Shown: one piece after another, positions 1-8,281 of the stretch
Numbering within the stretch: the first letter of the stretch is position 1
Layout of the letters: the number at the start of each line of letters is the position of its first letter
Origin: Porpolomopsis calyptriformis
Taxonomy: Eukaryota; Basidiomycota; Agaricomycetes; Agaricales; Hygrophoraceae
DNA length: 64,000 nucleotides
Assembly: GCA_951640195.1 (NCBI GenBank)
Contig: OX621171.1
Location: 1,426,001 to 1,490,000, forward strand
Direction: 5' to 3'
Made by a program: the position numbers and the translations under genes
Notes under the pieces: model-generated
Told to the model about the DNA's origin: nothing
What the model saw: the letters and a program-made list of their open reading frames with translations, nothing else
Database searches by the model: none

Positions 1-2
1 GT

Positions 3-341
3 ACGATCCCATATGGGAATTGTTACTCCTGCGGCCAATCTGGCCACTTCGCGAACGCCTGCCCAAATCGAAACGCCGGTGATGCGAAGAATCTACCCGA
101 TACCTCTTCCTCACGTCGAGGAGGATACTTTCGAGGCAGAGGAGGCTACAGAGGACGAGGACGAGGACGAGGCAGAGACATACGTGTCATTGCCACTGAG
201 TCCCACGTGGAGAACGTCAACTCGCCCGCTACACTGGCAGCGAGCGAGACTCCGTCGGACATGGCAAAGGTTGGTATACGCAATTGGTCGGATGATCGAA
301 AGAAGAGGCTGGCAGCGGACTTGAAGGATCAGGGTTTTTGA
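3..341 (+). CDS. gag: Ty3-1 gag, C-terminal part (zinc knuckle nucleocapsid)
   Basis: This is the 112-codon C-terminal part of Gag, open from the window edge to a TGA at 339-341. Gag packages the element RNA in cytoplasmic virus-like particles. A CCHC zinc knuckle (C-X2-C-X4-H-X4-C, starting CYSCGQSGH) lies at 21-62. An RGG-like stretch rich in Gly and Arg follows at about 110-180, which is usual for RNA-binding nucleocapsids. The gene overlaps pol by 4 nt, and pol is in the -1 frame. The N-terminal capsid part is outside the window. The homologous Gag of Ty3-5 (25260-26408) shows what is missing. Confidence 0.88.
   Translation, partial: TIPYGNCYSCGQSGHFANACPNRNAGDAKNLPDTSSSRRGGYFRGRGGYRGRGRGRGRDIRVIATESHVENVNSPATLAASETPSDMAKVGIRNWSDDRKKRLAADLKDQGF
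332..338 (+). promoter_or_regulatory. Probable -1 frameshift site (GGGTTTT) at the gag-pol junction
   Basis: The zero-frame reading is CAG GGT TTT TGA. The heptamer G GGT TTT fits the X XXY YYZ rule for -1 ribosomal slippage and is immediately followed by the gag stop. A one-base slip continues into the pol frame. The same heptamer in the same place occurs in Ty3-5 (25263-25269) and Ty3-2 (5971-5977). Confidence 0.72.
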
Positions 342-3300
342 AAGGTTCGGACGATGCGCTCAACGTCGCGGACCATACCACTCGATGTACCATTACCTCT
401 TGCAATAACTTTCGAACTCTTGGTACTATCGAAAAGGGCGATTCAGGACTTACGATGGACGTTTGGATCAAGACTGTAGACAGTGGCCGACGTGTCCCCG
501 CCACGTGCCTAATTGATAGTGGAGCTTCTGGGAATTTTATGGACGAGAATTTCGCAACTCGTCACGAGTTTACTCTTCAGGATTTGGAAACCCCAATCCC
601 CGTACGGAATGCCGATGGGTCAGAGAACCGAGGAGGCCCGATCGTTTTTGACACAGATGTCTGGATAGAAGCTCCAGGTGGACACACTGAAAGGATCCGT
701 TTGGAAGTGACCGACCTCGGATCCAAGTTTGATATAATCCTCGGCTACCCATGGCTCAGAGCTCAAAACCCTAGTATCGACTGGGAGAGTTCAACACTGG
801 CTCTCGGAGGCAAAGAGATTTCCCGTCGATATTGTAGCGGCGAAGCAGAACCCTCTGTGGTAGAATCGGTCTTGCTGGCAAGTGTTTCAAAATCGGACGA
901 GTCTAGAGCCAGCACGGTGGAGGAAGATATGCGAAAGTTTGTACCGGAGGTCTATTGGAAAGACTATGCTAGTGTCTTTGCCAAGGAGTCCTTCGATTGC
1001 CTTCCACCTCATTCTGAATTTGATCATGTCATTGATCTTAAAGATAACTTCACGCCACAGAATGACAAGACTTATCCGATGTCCCCTCGAGAGATAGACT
1101 TCCTAGAGAAGTTTTTGGAAGAAAACGTGGCCACAGGACGAATATTCAAAGGGACCTCACCCCAGGCCGCTCCCTTCTTCCTGAGCAAGAAAGCTGAAGA
1201 AATCAACGCGAAAGGACAAGACGCTGGATACAGACCAATCGAAGACTACCGTTATCTGAACCACTTTACCGTTCCCGACCGATATCCTTTGCCACTTCTC
1301 CATCAAATCGTTCAGCAGCCCAAACTACGATCTGCTGCATTATTCACAGTCGTGGATATCCGATGGGGATTTAACAACATTCGAATCAAGGAAGGCGACG
1401 AATGGAAAGCCGCTTTCAACACGGTCAAGGGACTCTATGTTCCAAGAGTGATGTTCTTTGGTCTACGGAACTCTCCAGCTACATTCCAACGGATGATCGA
1501 TACGCGATTTGCCGAAGTGTTAAAATCAGGTTGTGTTTTCATCTATATTGATGATGTTCTCATCTGCGGAGATGATCTAGAAGAATTGCGTTACTGGACG
1601 TTCAAAACCCTTGATGTTATGAAGAAGAACAAGCTCTCCTGCAAGCCTGTCAAATGTCAATTCGAGAAAGAAGAGGTGATCTATCTGGGAATGACCTTAA
1701 AGAAGAGGTGATCTATCTGGGAATGACCTTAACGAAAGGTCATATTGGAACCAATCCCAAGAAGGTCAAAGCCATAGCTGAGTGGGCCGAACCTCGAACC
1801 GTTAAACAACTTCAATCCTTTCTCGGAAGTGCCAATTTCTGGAGAAAATACATCAAGGACTTCTCAAAGATCGCCCAACCACTTAATGAATTACTCCGCA
1901 AAGATACTGTATGGGAATGGACTCCCAAACGACAACACGCCTTTGATCAATTAAAACACTCCCTCACGAATGCCCCTGTCCTCGAAGTACCGGACCAAGA
2001 TCTGCCGTACTGCTTGGAGACTGACGCCTCTGGTTTTGCCTTAGGAGGTATACTGTCTCAGTTGCACGAAAACGAATGGAAACCTGTAGGCTTTCACTCA
2101 AGATCTTTGACTCCCGCTGAAAAGAAATATCCGACTCACGACGCCGAGCTCTTAGCGATAATAGACTGTCTTAAAGCATGGCGACATCTTTTGGAAGGAT
2201 CGCGACACGACCTTCTAATCCGTACCGACAGCCTCGCTCTCAAATATTTCAGTACTGCTCGCGTATTGTTTGGACGACGTGCTCGTTGGTCAGAGATCCT
2301 GTCGAGATACGAGTATAAAATCGAGTACATCCCAGGGAGAAAGAACAAAGCCGATGGGTTATCCAGGCGCCCGGATTATTTCGACGAGGGTAAAGGCGAG
2401 GTGGAAGATGAGGCTTTAATCGCAGATGAACATTGGATCAATTCGATCGTCAAACTTTCAGAACCGGACTTTTTCGCAAGATTACGCTTCAAATTGCCAA
2501 TACCGTACAAGATCTCACAGAAAATCGAGGATGCCTCACTGTTTTGGGACCAAGTCGATGGGTTGGTTCGCGATGTTGAAGGTCGAATTGTGGTGCCGGA
2601 GGAAGTATCTCTGCGCACAAACATAATACGACTGTCCCACGCCTACCCCCATGCTGGACACCCTGGCATTGAGAAGACGAAGGAGCTGGTGCTCCGAAAC
2701 TTTGTTTGGGATGGCGTCTCTCAAGACGTTATCAACTACGTACGATCCTGTCCTGCTTGTCAACAGAACAAGAACTATCCTTCGAAACCGACAGGACTCC
2801 TACAACCTATACCCCCCGCTACCGAACCATGGACTGAGATTACCGTCGATCTCATCGTTCAGCTACCTGACTCGCTTGGATACGACGCTGTGATGGTAGT
2901 CGTCGATCGCTTTACAAAACGTGCCCACTTTATTCCGACGACTTCCAATCTCTCATCAGAAGGTGCTGCCCGACTTTTCCGTGATCACATCTGGAAACAT
3001 CATGGATGGCCAAAGAAGATCATTTCCGATCGTGGAGTTCAGTTCGCATCAAAATTCACTGAAGCCCTCAATAAACTCTTAGGAACCATTTCTGGACTGT
3101 CCACTGCTTATCATCCCGAGACCGATGGTCAGACCGAGCGAACGAATCAAGAACTCGAGGTCTACCTACGGTTCTATACCAACTTTATGCAAGACGATTG
3201 GTCCGAATGGCTGGCTTCTGCCGAATTCGCTTACAATAATCGACAACACTCCTCCACATCACAATCACCCTTCTATTTGGAATATGGCCGTCACCCTCAT

Positions 3301-3900
3301 TTGCCGATCACAATTGAATCCCCGAGTAACGTTCCCGCAGCAAACACCTTCCATGAACGTCTCACGCGTGCTCAGAAGAATGCTAGCGAATCACTATCAC
3401 ACGCTGCAGAATCGATGAAGAAATACGCTGATCGAAAACGGAAACTCTCTCCCCCCTTCAAAGTCGGAGAATTGGTTTGGTTAGATACCAAGAACATCAA
3501 GACGACTCGGCCCGCCAAGAAGCTAGATAACCGAAGAACTGGACCGTTCAAGATTCTGAAACAAGTATCGGATCTTGCGTATCTTATCGATATCCCCGGA
3601 ACTTGGAAACTCCATCCAGTCTTTCACGTATCACTCCTGAGACCAAACATCGAAGATAAGTTACTCCACCCTGATATTACTGATACATCTCGACCTCCAC
3701 CAGATCTGATCGAGAACGAAGAAGAATATGAAGTTGAATCTATTCTTCAACACTCTGGAGTTCAACGCCGACGAAAGTATTTGGTCAAATGGAAAGGCTA
3801 TCCAATCGAAGAAGCTACCTGGGAAGAACGATCGAGCGTCTTACGACACGCCAAGGAAATTGTGAAGACTTACGAAGATTCGATTCAAACGGCGACTTGA
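338..3900 (+). pseudogene. pol: Ty3-1 pol polyprotein, broken by a 32-bp duplication
   Basis: The domains in order are: retropepsin (LIDSGASGNF, catalytic Asp near residue 60), reverse transcriptase (FIYIDDVLI, YIDD near residue 403), RNase H (ETDASGFALGG; ADGLSRR at its end), integrase zinc domain (H and H of HAYPHAGH, then CPAC), the DDE core (TVDLI, SDRGVQF, GQTERTNQE) and a C-terminal chromodomain (YLVKWKGYPIEEATWEE). The chromodomain presumably targets integration to marked chromatin. The frame is lost only at 1669-1732, where 32 bp are repeated in tandem between reverse transcriptase and RNase H. Otherwise it is complete and colinear with the intact Ty3-5 protein. There is no ATG at 338; translation presumably enters by frameshift from gag. 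Confidence 0.93.
1669..1732 (+). repeat. Exact 32-bp tandem duplication inside pol
   Basis: Bases 1669-1700 are repeated exactly at 1701-1732. Both copies start AGAAGAGGTGATC. 32 is not a multiple of three, so the upper frame ends at 1711 and the rest of pol continues in another frame. Ty3-5 has a single copy at the corresponding codons. Confidence 0.97.
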
Positions 3901-3960
3901 TTCGTTTGTCATCATTCCGGCTGTCCATTTTTGAATTCTATTTTTAGGTCGAGTTGGCAC

Positions 3961-3968
3961 TTATAAAA
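3961..3968 (+). promoter_or_regulatory. TATA-like box ahead of the Ty3-1 extra ORF
   Basis: TTATAAAA lies 60 nt after the pol stop and about 105 nt before the ATG of the third ORF. Ty3-5 has TTATAAAC at 21645-21652 (minus strand), about 99 nt before its homologous ATG. Similar spacing in two diverged copies suggests a separate promoter. Transcription itself is not shown. Confidence 0.5.
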
Positions 3969-4065
3969 GCTCAGAATCGTTGATACGATTCCATCCAGTC
4001 ATTCCCCATTTTCGGCGAACTTACCCAGTACTCTTGTTCCCAACGTCGCTAAACCATCCCTCATA

Positions 4066-4803
4066 ATGCCCGCCACTCGATCTCCCTCTCCTCAAGTCGC
4101 TATCAGACGCGCTGGACGAATCCCCTCGTCTGCCATCCTCCGTTCCCCTACCCCCGGTCCCTCCACTTCTTCCTCCTCCACTCGACAACTACGTCGACAA
4201 GGTCGCGCACGCGCGGAGGACTTCTTCAACGAATATCCTACTCAGACCCCTCCTCCTGAAGACCCCGCCGTCACCATCTCGCGTCTTACGGTTCACAGCA
4301 ACAGCGTCAGTAATTGGAACCGAGAACTCCGTCAAGAACACGACGTTTTGAAAGCCGAGCTCAAAGCATCGGAAAGAAGCGCCCTGTATTGGAAGAACCG
4401 CTGGGACGAAAGCGAGCTCAAAGTCTGGGAGCTCCAACGACAGAAGAGGCGAACATGGGTTGATTGTTACGACGTCACCACCCGCGCCGTCATCGCCAGG
4501 CTCGTAGAAGAGAGTCGTCGAGCTGAACGACTCTCTCGAGAAGATTTTCTCCGAGCCCAACAAGATCTCGCGACGACGGAGACCATCATCAGCTACGGTG
4601 CGTCAGTCGAGTACCCCATCGATCTCGACTTAGAATACCCGGACAACGACGACGTCGAGACAGTCCGAGCCCCTTCCCCCATCGAAGCGGTCTCAGACAC
4701 TGTCCCCATCGCTTCCCTCTCAGTGGTCATCGAGGCCCCCACCACTGAGGAAATCCAGACTCAGGCCTCAGAGGACGAAACGCCTGACACCGCCCAAGTT
4801 TGA
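4066..4803 (+). CDS. Accessory ORF (ORF3) downstream of pol, coiled-coil protein of unknown function
   Basis: The 245-residue frame begins MPATRSPSPQ. The first 75 residues are Ser/Pro/Arg-rich (basic, probably disordered). Residues about 95-170 are charged and helical (NWNRELRQEH, LKAELKASER, WELQRQKRR, EESRRAERLSRED), as expected for a coiled coil. The tail from about 185 is acidic. I see no signal peptide, membrane segment, zinc motif or integrase-like feature, so it does not look like an envelope gene. A clearly homologous 245-residue frame sits at the same place in Ty3-5, so it is part of the element. It lies 165 nt after pol with a TATA-like box in the gap. A role as chaperone, assembly factor or silencing antagonist would be a guess. 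Confidence 0.85.
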   Translation: MPATRSPSPQVAIRRAGRIPSSAILRSPTPGPSTSSSSTRQLRRQGRARAEDFFNEYPTQTPPPEDPAVTISRLTVHSNSVSNWNRELRQEHDVLKAELKASERSALYWKNRWDESELKVWELQRQKRRTWVDCYDVTTRAVIARLVEESRRAERLSREDFLRAQQDLATTETIISYGASVEYPIDLDLEYPDNDDVETVRAPSPIEAVSDTVPIASLSVVIEAPTTEEIQTQASEDETPDTAQV

Positions 4804-4837
4804 AATTCGGGTCGAATTTCCCGAAAAACGAGGTGTA

Positions 4838-5280
4838 TGTCACGGACGTAAATTTTCATTTCCTCTCTATGTTAGTCATCAGTGCTTAGTCGGACAGGTC
4901 CTATCTCTACTTGGGATTCCCCAGGGATTCCCCACGATTCCTTATCTTTTCATATATCCTAGATAAGACCCATTTCATTTCCGACGATCATGTTTCATTC
5001 TTTCACATGCTGTTTCACCTTTTCACATGCTCCGAGTCTCTTATCATACTTATCTTTACTCGTCGCATGTATTCCTCATGTACTCCTCATGTATTCCCCG
5101 TGTTTACACTGACTCATCCGCAGTAGCGTAGTCAGTATATAAACTCCTAGTTAGTCGTACTCAGACCTTAAGTCTGATTCCTCGTTAGCAACTCCAATAA
5201 CTAGGACTCGAGATATCATCATCGTCTAGGGACAGAGCTCTCCGAAGTAAAACCATCTCATCGGCAACCAGTTTATAACA
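4838..5280 (+). repeat. 3' LTR of Ty3-1 (LTR family A)
   Basis: It starts TGTCACGGAC and ends TTTATAACA. A TATA box (AGTATATAAACTC) lies near 5134 and a hairpin-prone CAGACCTTAAGTCTG about 30 nt later. Ends and layout match the Ty3-5 LTR and the solo copies at 12344-12732 and 56029-56439. Confidence 0.9.
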
Positions 5281-5971
5281 GAAGTTCATTGAAGGTAGTC
5301 TTTATAAATACCTTCCAGTGCCTCCAGTATTTCTTCGGCACATATTTCTTCATATCTTCCTCCACAGTAGTGGGTCTTGCATCATCTCCCAGTGAGACCA
5401 ATCTGATAATCTTAGTATAGGAGTCGCCATTCAATGTAGAGCCTACTTGTGACACTATCACTCCAGCCTGAGAAGTCTTGGTTGGGGCCACAGTCTGACA
5501 TGAAGTCAGTGTTCCAGCCTTCCAGTCAACCAGGGGATTGTTACATTTGAGCCATGGGTAGCTGAGGATAACCTGTATCATATCTCCTAAATTTGTTACT
5601 TCCAAATGGGTTCATTCCCTAGGAAAATCCAGCATCTCCATCCACAGGTCTACAGCATATTCGATAGGACCTCCTCAGTTGTCTGTCCCATCTGCGTTCC
5701 GCATGGGGATTGGTCCTTCCAATTGATAAAAAGGGATATCATGCTCCTGCACAAAGTTCTAGTTTATAAAGCATCCAGAGGTGCCAGAGTCTATCAATGC
5801 ACTGGTGGCAATTCATCTACCAGTGTCTGTGGTTTCCAACCAAAGGGGTATGGTTAAGGCTTCTTCGCTTGAATCAAGTGCACTAAGAATTTGAGAAATA
5901 GATTGTATAGGGGTAGTGGTACACATAGAAAAGGAGTCTGCAATGCATGAGCTATTATCTGGACTGTTCAA
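5281..5971 (-). pseudogene. Ty3-2 pol, protease segment, cut by Ty3-1
   Basis: Reading leftwards from 5971, the frame gives a retropepsin with ALIDSGTSG near 5790 and the flap-side motif ILSYPWLKCNNP at about 5540-5575. It then reaches the start of the reverse transcriptase linker (EEDMKKYVPKKYW) and stops where the Ty3-1 LTR ends at 5280. The rest of pol must lie left of Ty3-1, outside the window. The frame carries scattered stops. It is related to, but clearly diverged from, the Ty3-1/Ty3-5 family. Confidence 0.82.
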
Positions 5972-7380
5972 AAACCCTGTTTCTCCAAAGCTCTCTTCAG
6001 CTCTTCTTTCCTCTTAGGCTCCCAGTTGATGATACTACACTTCTCGAAATCTTGACGAGAGTCTTTATTGGGGTTGACCTCCTCAATCGAGGCTAAGGTC
6101 TCCAGAACTCGAACATTTCTTCCTTGACCAGGTTTCTTTCCTCCACGACCTCTAGCTGCTGGGGTGAAGGAGTAGCTTCCAGAACCAGAAGTACTCGTCC
6201 TAGGAGCATTGGGACAAGAACTAGCAAAGTGGCCAAATCATCCACAGTTAAAACATGCTCCTTTGGGAATTCCTCCTAGTGAAGCAGGCTTCTCTTCTTG
6301 TTTGATTCTGGGGGCAGCAGGGATAGAATAGGTGGAGGGACTAGCAGGTTGTCCTTGTCGGTAGGGGGTGTTGGTGATGTGAGTGTTGCGAGTCTGGGGC
6401 TTAGAAGACGTTCTAGCCAGAAATTCTCAATGTTGCCTATCAAGTTCAGCAGCATGAGACTGCCATTCAAAGAGGGTGGTTGGTTGATGATCTGAAAGGT
6501 AGATCTGTTGCAAAAGGGAGGGGTTGAGTCCATCTTTATATAAAGTTGTCAAAGCTTCTTGTCTGTATCCAGTATCATGGGCCCATCAATTGAAATTGAT
6601 GTTGTACTCCTCTACGCTCTTGTTGAACTGCTTGACATCCTTAATCTTCAGCTGAGCAGTTGACTTGGGGTCCAAGTCTCCAAAGTCTCGGGCGAGGGCT
6701 TGTTCAAAGACAGTCCAATTGGTACTAACCCAGTTCAACGTTGTGTAAGCATCTACTTGACACTCAGCCCATGGTTCCGCATTTCCTCCAATCATATATG
6801 ACAAGGCATAGATAATCTTGTTGGCCTCTGAGATTCCTGGCCATCCCAAATGATTCAGCTTCACTTGATGCAGAAAGTTGCAAAGCTTGGTGGGGTCACC
6901 AGAGAATTCGTCAGGAGGGTTCATCTTGATCTTGGCAGGGGCAGGGGCAGGGGCAGGGACAGGGGCAGGGGCAGGGATAGGTTGGGGGAATACTGGGGGT
7001 GCTTGGAAGGGTTGGGGGAATAGCCCAAGAGGGGCAGGGGGTTTGGGGCCTATGAGGTTGGCCATCAATACTTGAAGTTGTTGTTCGATTCTATGACTCA
7101 CTTGCACTTGGTCTTGTTGGACCTGCAGCAGTTGCTGGTAATCCTGCTTCATGGTTTCGGAGGCTACATGTGGGTCTTCTTCTTCATCCTCATCATTGTC
7201 CTCAGCTCGACCTTTCCCCTTTGAATGAGAGGGATCCACTTGTTCTTCTTCTTCTTCTTCTTCTTGGGTAGGGTCAACCATCTCATCGTGGAAGGGAGCT
7301 GGGACAGGAGGGAGAGAGCCTTCCTGGGAGGGAGGGGCAGCAGGGTGAGGGATAGTGGATGATGAATGAGTCAAAACCAT
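5968..7380 (-). pseudogene. Ty3-2 gag, degenerate
   Basis: The N-terminal 264 codons (7380 to 6586) are open. They begin MVLTHSSSTI and contain an acidic stretch (EEEEEEEQ), a run of Pro-Ala repeats and a capsid-like region (NPPDEFSGDPTKLCNFLHQ, IIYALSYMIGG). The frame then breaks. A zinc knuckle follows near 6210-6260 (CFNCG, a stop, FGHFASSC); the stop is a TGA where CGA is expected. The C-terminus ends KQGF-stop at 5968, as in Ty3-1 and Ty3-5. The Pro-Ala run comes from a GGGGCA-type microsatellite at about 6936-6980. Confidence 0.85.
5971..5977 (-). promoter_or_regulatory. Ty3-2 frameshift heptamer GGGTTTT
   Basis: On the minus strand the sequence is CAGGGTTTTTGA, with the gag stop TGA at 5970-5968, the same arrangement as in Ty3-1 and Ty3-5. 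Pol continues in the -1 frame. Confidence 0.65.
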
Positions 7381-7548
7381 TGGTGGAATGGTGGCAGTTG
7401 GATGTTGGGGGGCTTGACAGGATTACAAGGGGAGAGAGCAACCCTAATCGATATTGATGTCTGGGGGGTGAAAGTGATCTGGTAGGTGAAGACCTTCAAT
7501 ACTAGCCAGACAGAGTAGAGGTTGTATAGTGTGGAGTGAGCAAGAAGG

Positions 7549-7560
7549 AAATCTGTTTCT
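7549..7560 (-). promoter_or_regulatory. Ty3-2 primer-binding site, self-priming type
   Basis: The minus strand reads AGAAACAGATTT directly next to the 5' LTR. It is perfectly complementary over 12 nt to AAATCTGTTTCT in the same LTR (7661-7672), just downstream of the LTR TATA box. This is the arrangement used by Tf1, whose mRNA 5' end primes reverse transcription. Confidence 0.75.
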
Positions 7561-7919
7561 TATTAGATGGCAGTCTAGGATTGATCACAAAGTTTTACTT
7601 CAGGCTCTGGGTGTAGGGTTTTAAAGGGTCGGCAGACTACTAATTGGGGGTGTTAATGAAAGAAACAGATTTATCCTAAGTCTATCTACTGCTAGCTTTA
7701 TATACTAGCTAAGTATGAGTCATACTAACTACATGTGAGTCATAACGACTATGGATGAGTCATGTAGATAAGGAGAGTGATGGTAGACTAAATATAGATA
7801 TGGCTTGGTCACCTTCTATTACTAAGTGGAGCTTGGGTAGCTAAGCAGTTATTGATGTAAACTGTCTAATGTAAATAGGAATAGACGAGCAAAAGAAAAG
7901 AAAAAATATATCTCTGACA
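7561..7919 (-). repeat. 5' LTR of Ty3-2 (LTR family B)
   Basis: The minus strand begins TGTCAGAGAT. The inner end is TATTAGATGG on the plus strand, where the related solo LTR at 62779-63136 implies TGTTAGACGG, that is, two transitions. TATA (TATATAAAG) is near 7700. The outer flank continues into unassigned sequence. Confidence 0.85.
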
Positions 7920-8281
7920 GTAAAATGAAAGGGTGAAAGGGACCATTATGAATGATCCGAGTGGCACAGTGGCTCAGAGTGCACGAAATGAGTGTGCTCG
8001 TTTGGCGCAGCTTTTAAGGAGTCCAGTGAACCAAGTTTGGAGTGAATCCAATCACTGGTTCTTGAGTTACAGTCTCTTTTAGTGATTTTTGGCATGAACA
8101 CTACAAAAGGTGCACAAAACAAGTATGCTCATTTGGAACAAGGTGTCACAACGTTACCTGAGAGTGCGCAAAACAAGTGTGCTCATTTGGCGCAGATATT
8201 TCTGATAATTAATCTATGGATGCAATCAATCCAATTGTCAAAGTCTTTATTGATTAGCTCTTTATTGTTTTGGTCATTGGG
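7920..8281. repeat. Gap with three copies of a ~32-bp dispersed motif
   Basis: No gene is visible here. Imperfect copies of a motif resembling GTGCGCAAAACAAGTGTG followed by CTCATTTGGCGCA occur near 7979-8010, 8110-8140 and 8164-8195. Two more occur at 31562-31592 and 31615-31648. The ends are partly inverted (TGCGC and GCGCA). Confidence 0.55.

Larger units (their letters stand above)
1..5280 (+). mobile_element. Ty3-1: Ty3/Gypsy chromodomain LTR retrotransposon, 5' end outside window
   Basis: The order read is gag end, pol (protease, reverse transcriptase, RNase H, integrase, chromodomain), an extra ORF, then the 3' LTR. The 5' LTR and most of gag lie left of the window. It landed inside Ty3-2: the sequence resumes at 5281 on the minus strand in the middle of a protease/reverse-transcriptase junction. 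CpG is common here and rare in the relics around it, so this is a young copy. It is the same family as Ty3-5. Confidence 0.93.

Noticed and set aside
4189..4563. Minus-strand ORF of 124 codons opposite ORF3
   Set aside because: It is a shadow of the biased codon use of ORF3. The Ty3-5 counterpart on the opposite strand (21062-21424) exists for the same reason, and the two antisense frames show no independent signal.
4066..4803. ORF3 as an envelope gene
   Set aside because: It has no signal peptide, transmembrane segment, cysteine-rich ectodomain or cleavage site.
6936..6980. GGGGCA repeat as a telomere-like or structural repeat
   Set aside because: On the minus strand it encodes a Pro-Ala run in frame with Ty3-2 Gag, so it is an ordinary coding microsatellite.
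7961..8067. tRNA gene or tRNA-derived SINE
   Set aside because: GTGGCACAGTGGCTC resembles an A box and GGTTCTTGAGT loosely a B box, but spacing and arms do not fold into a tRNA by inspection. No other copy supports a SINE.
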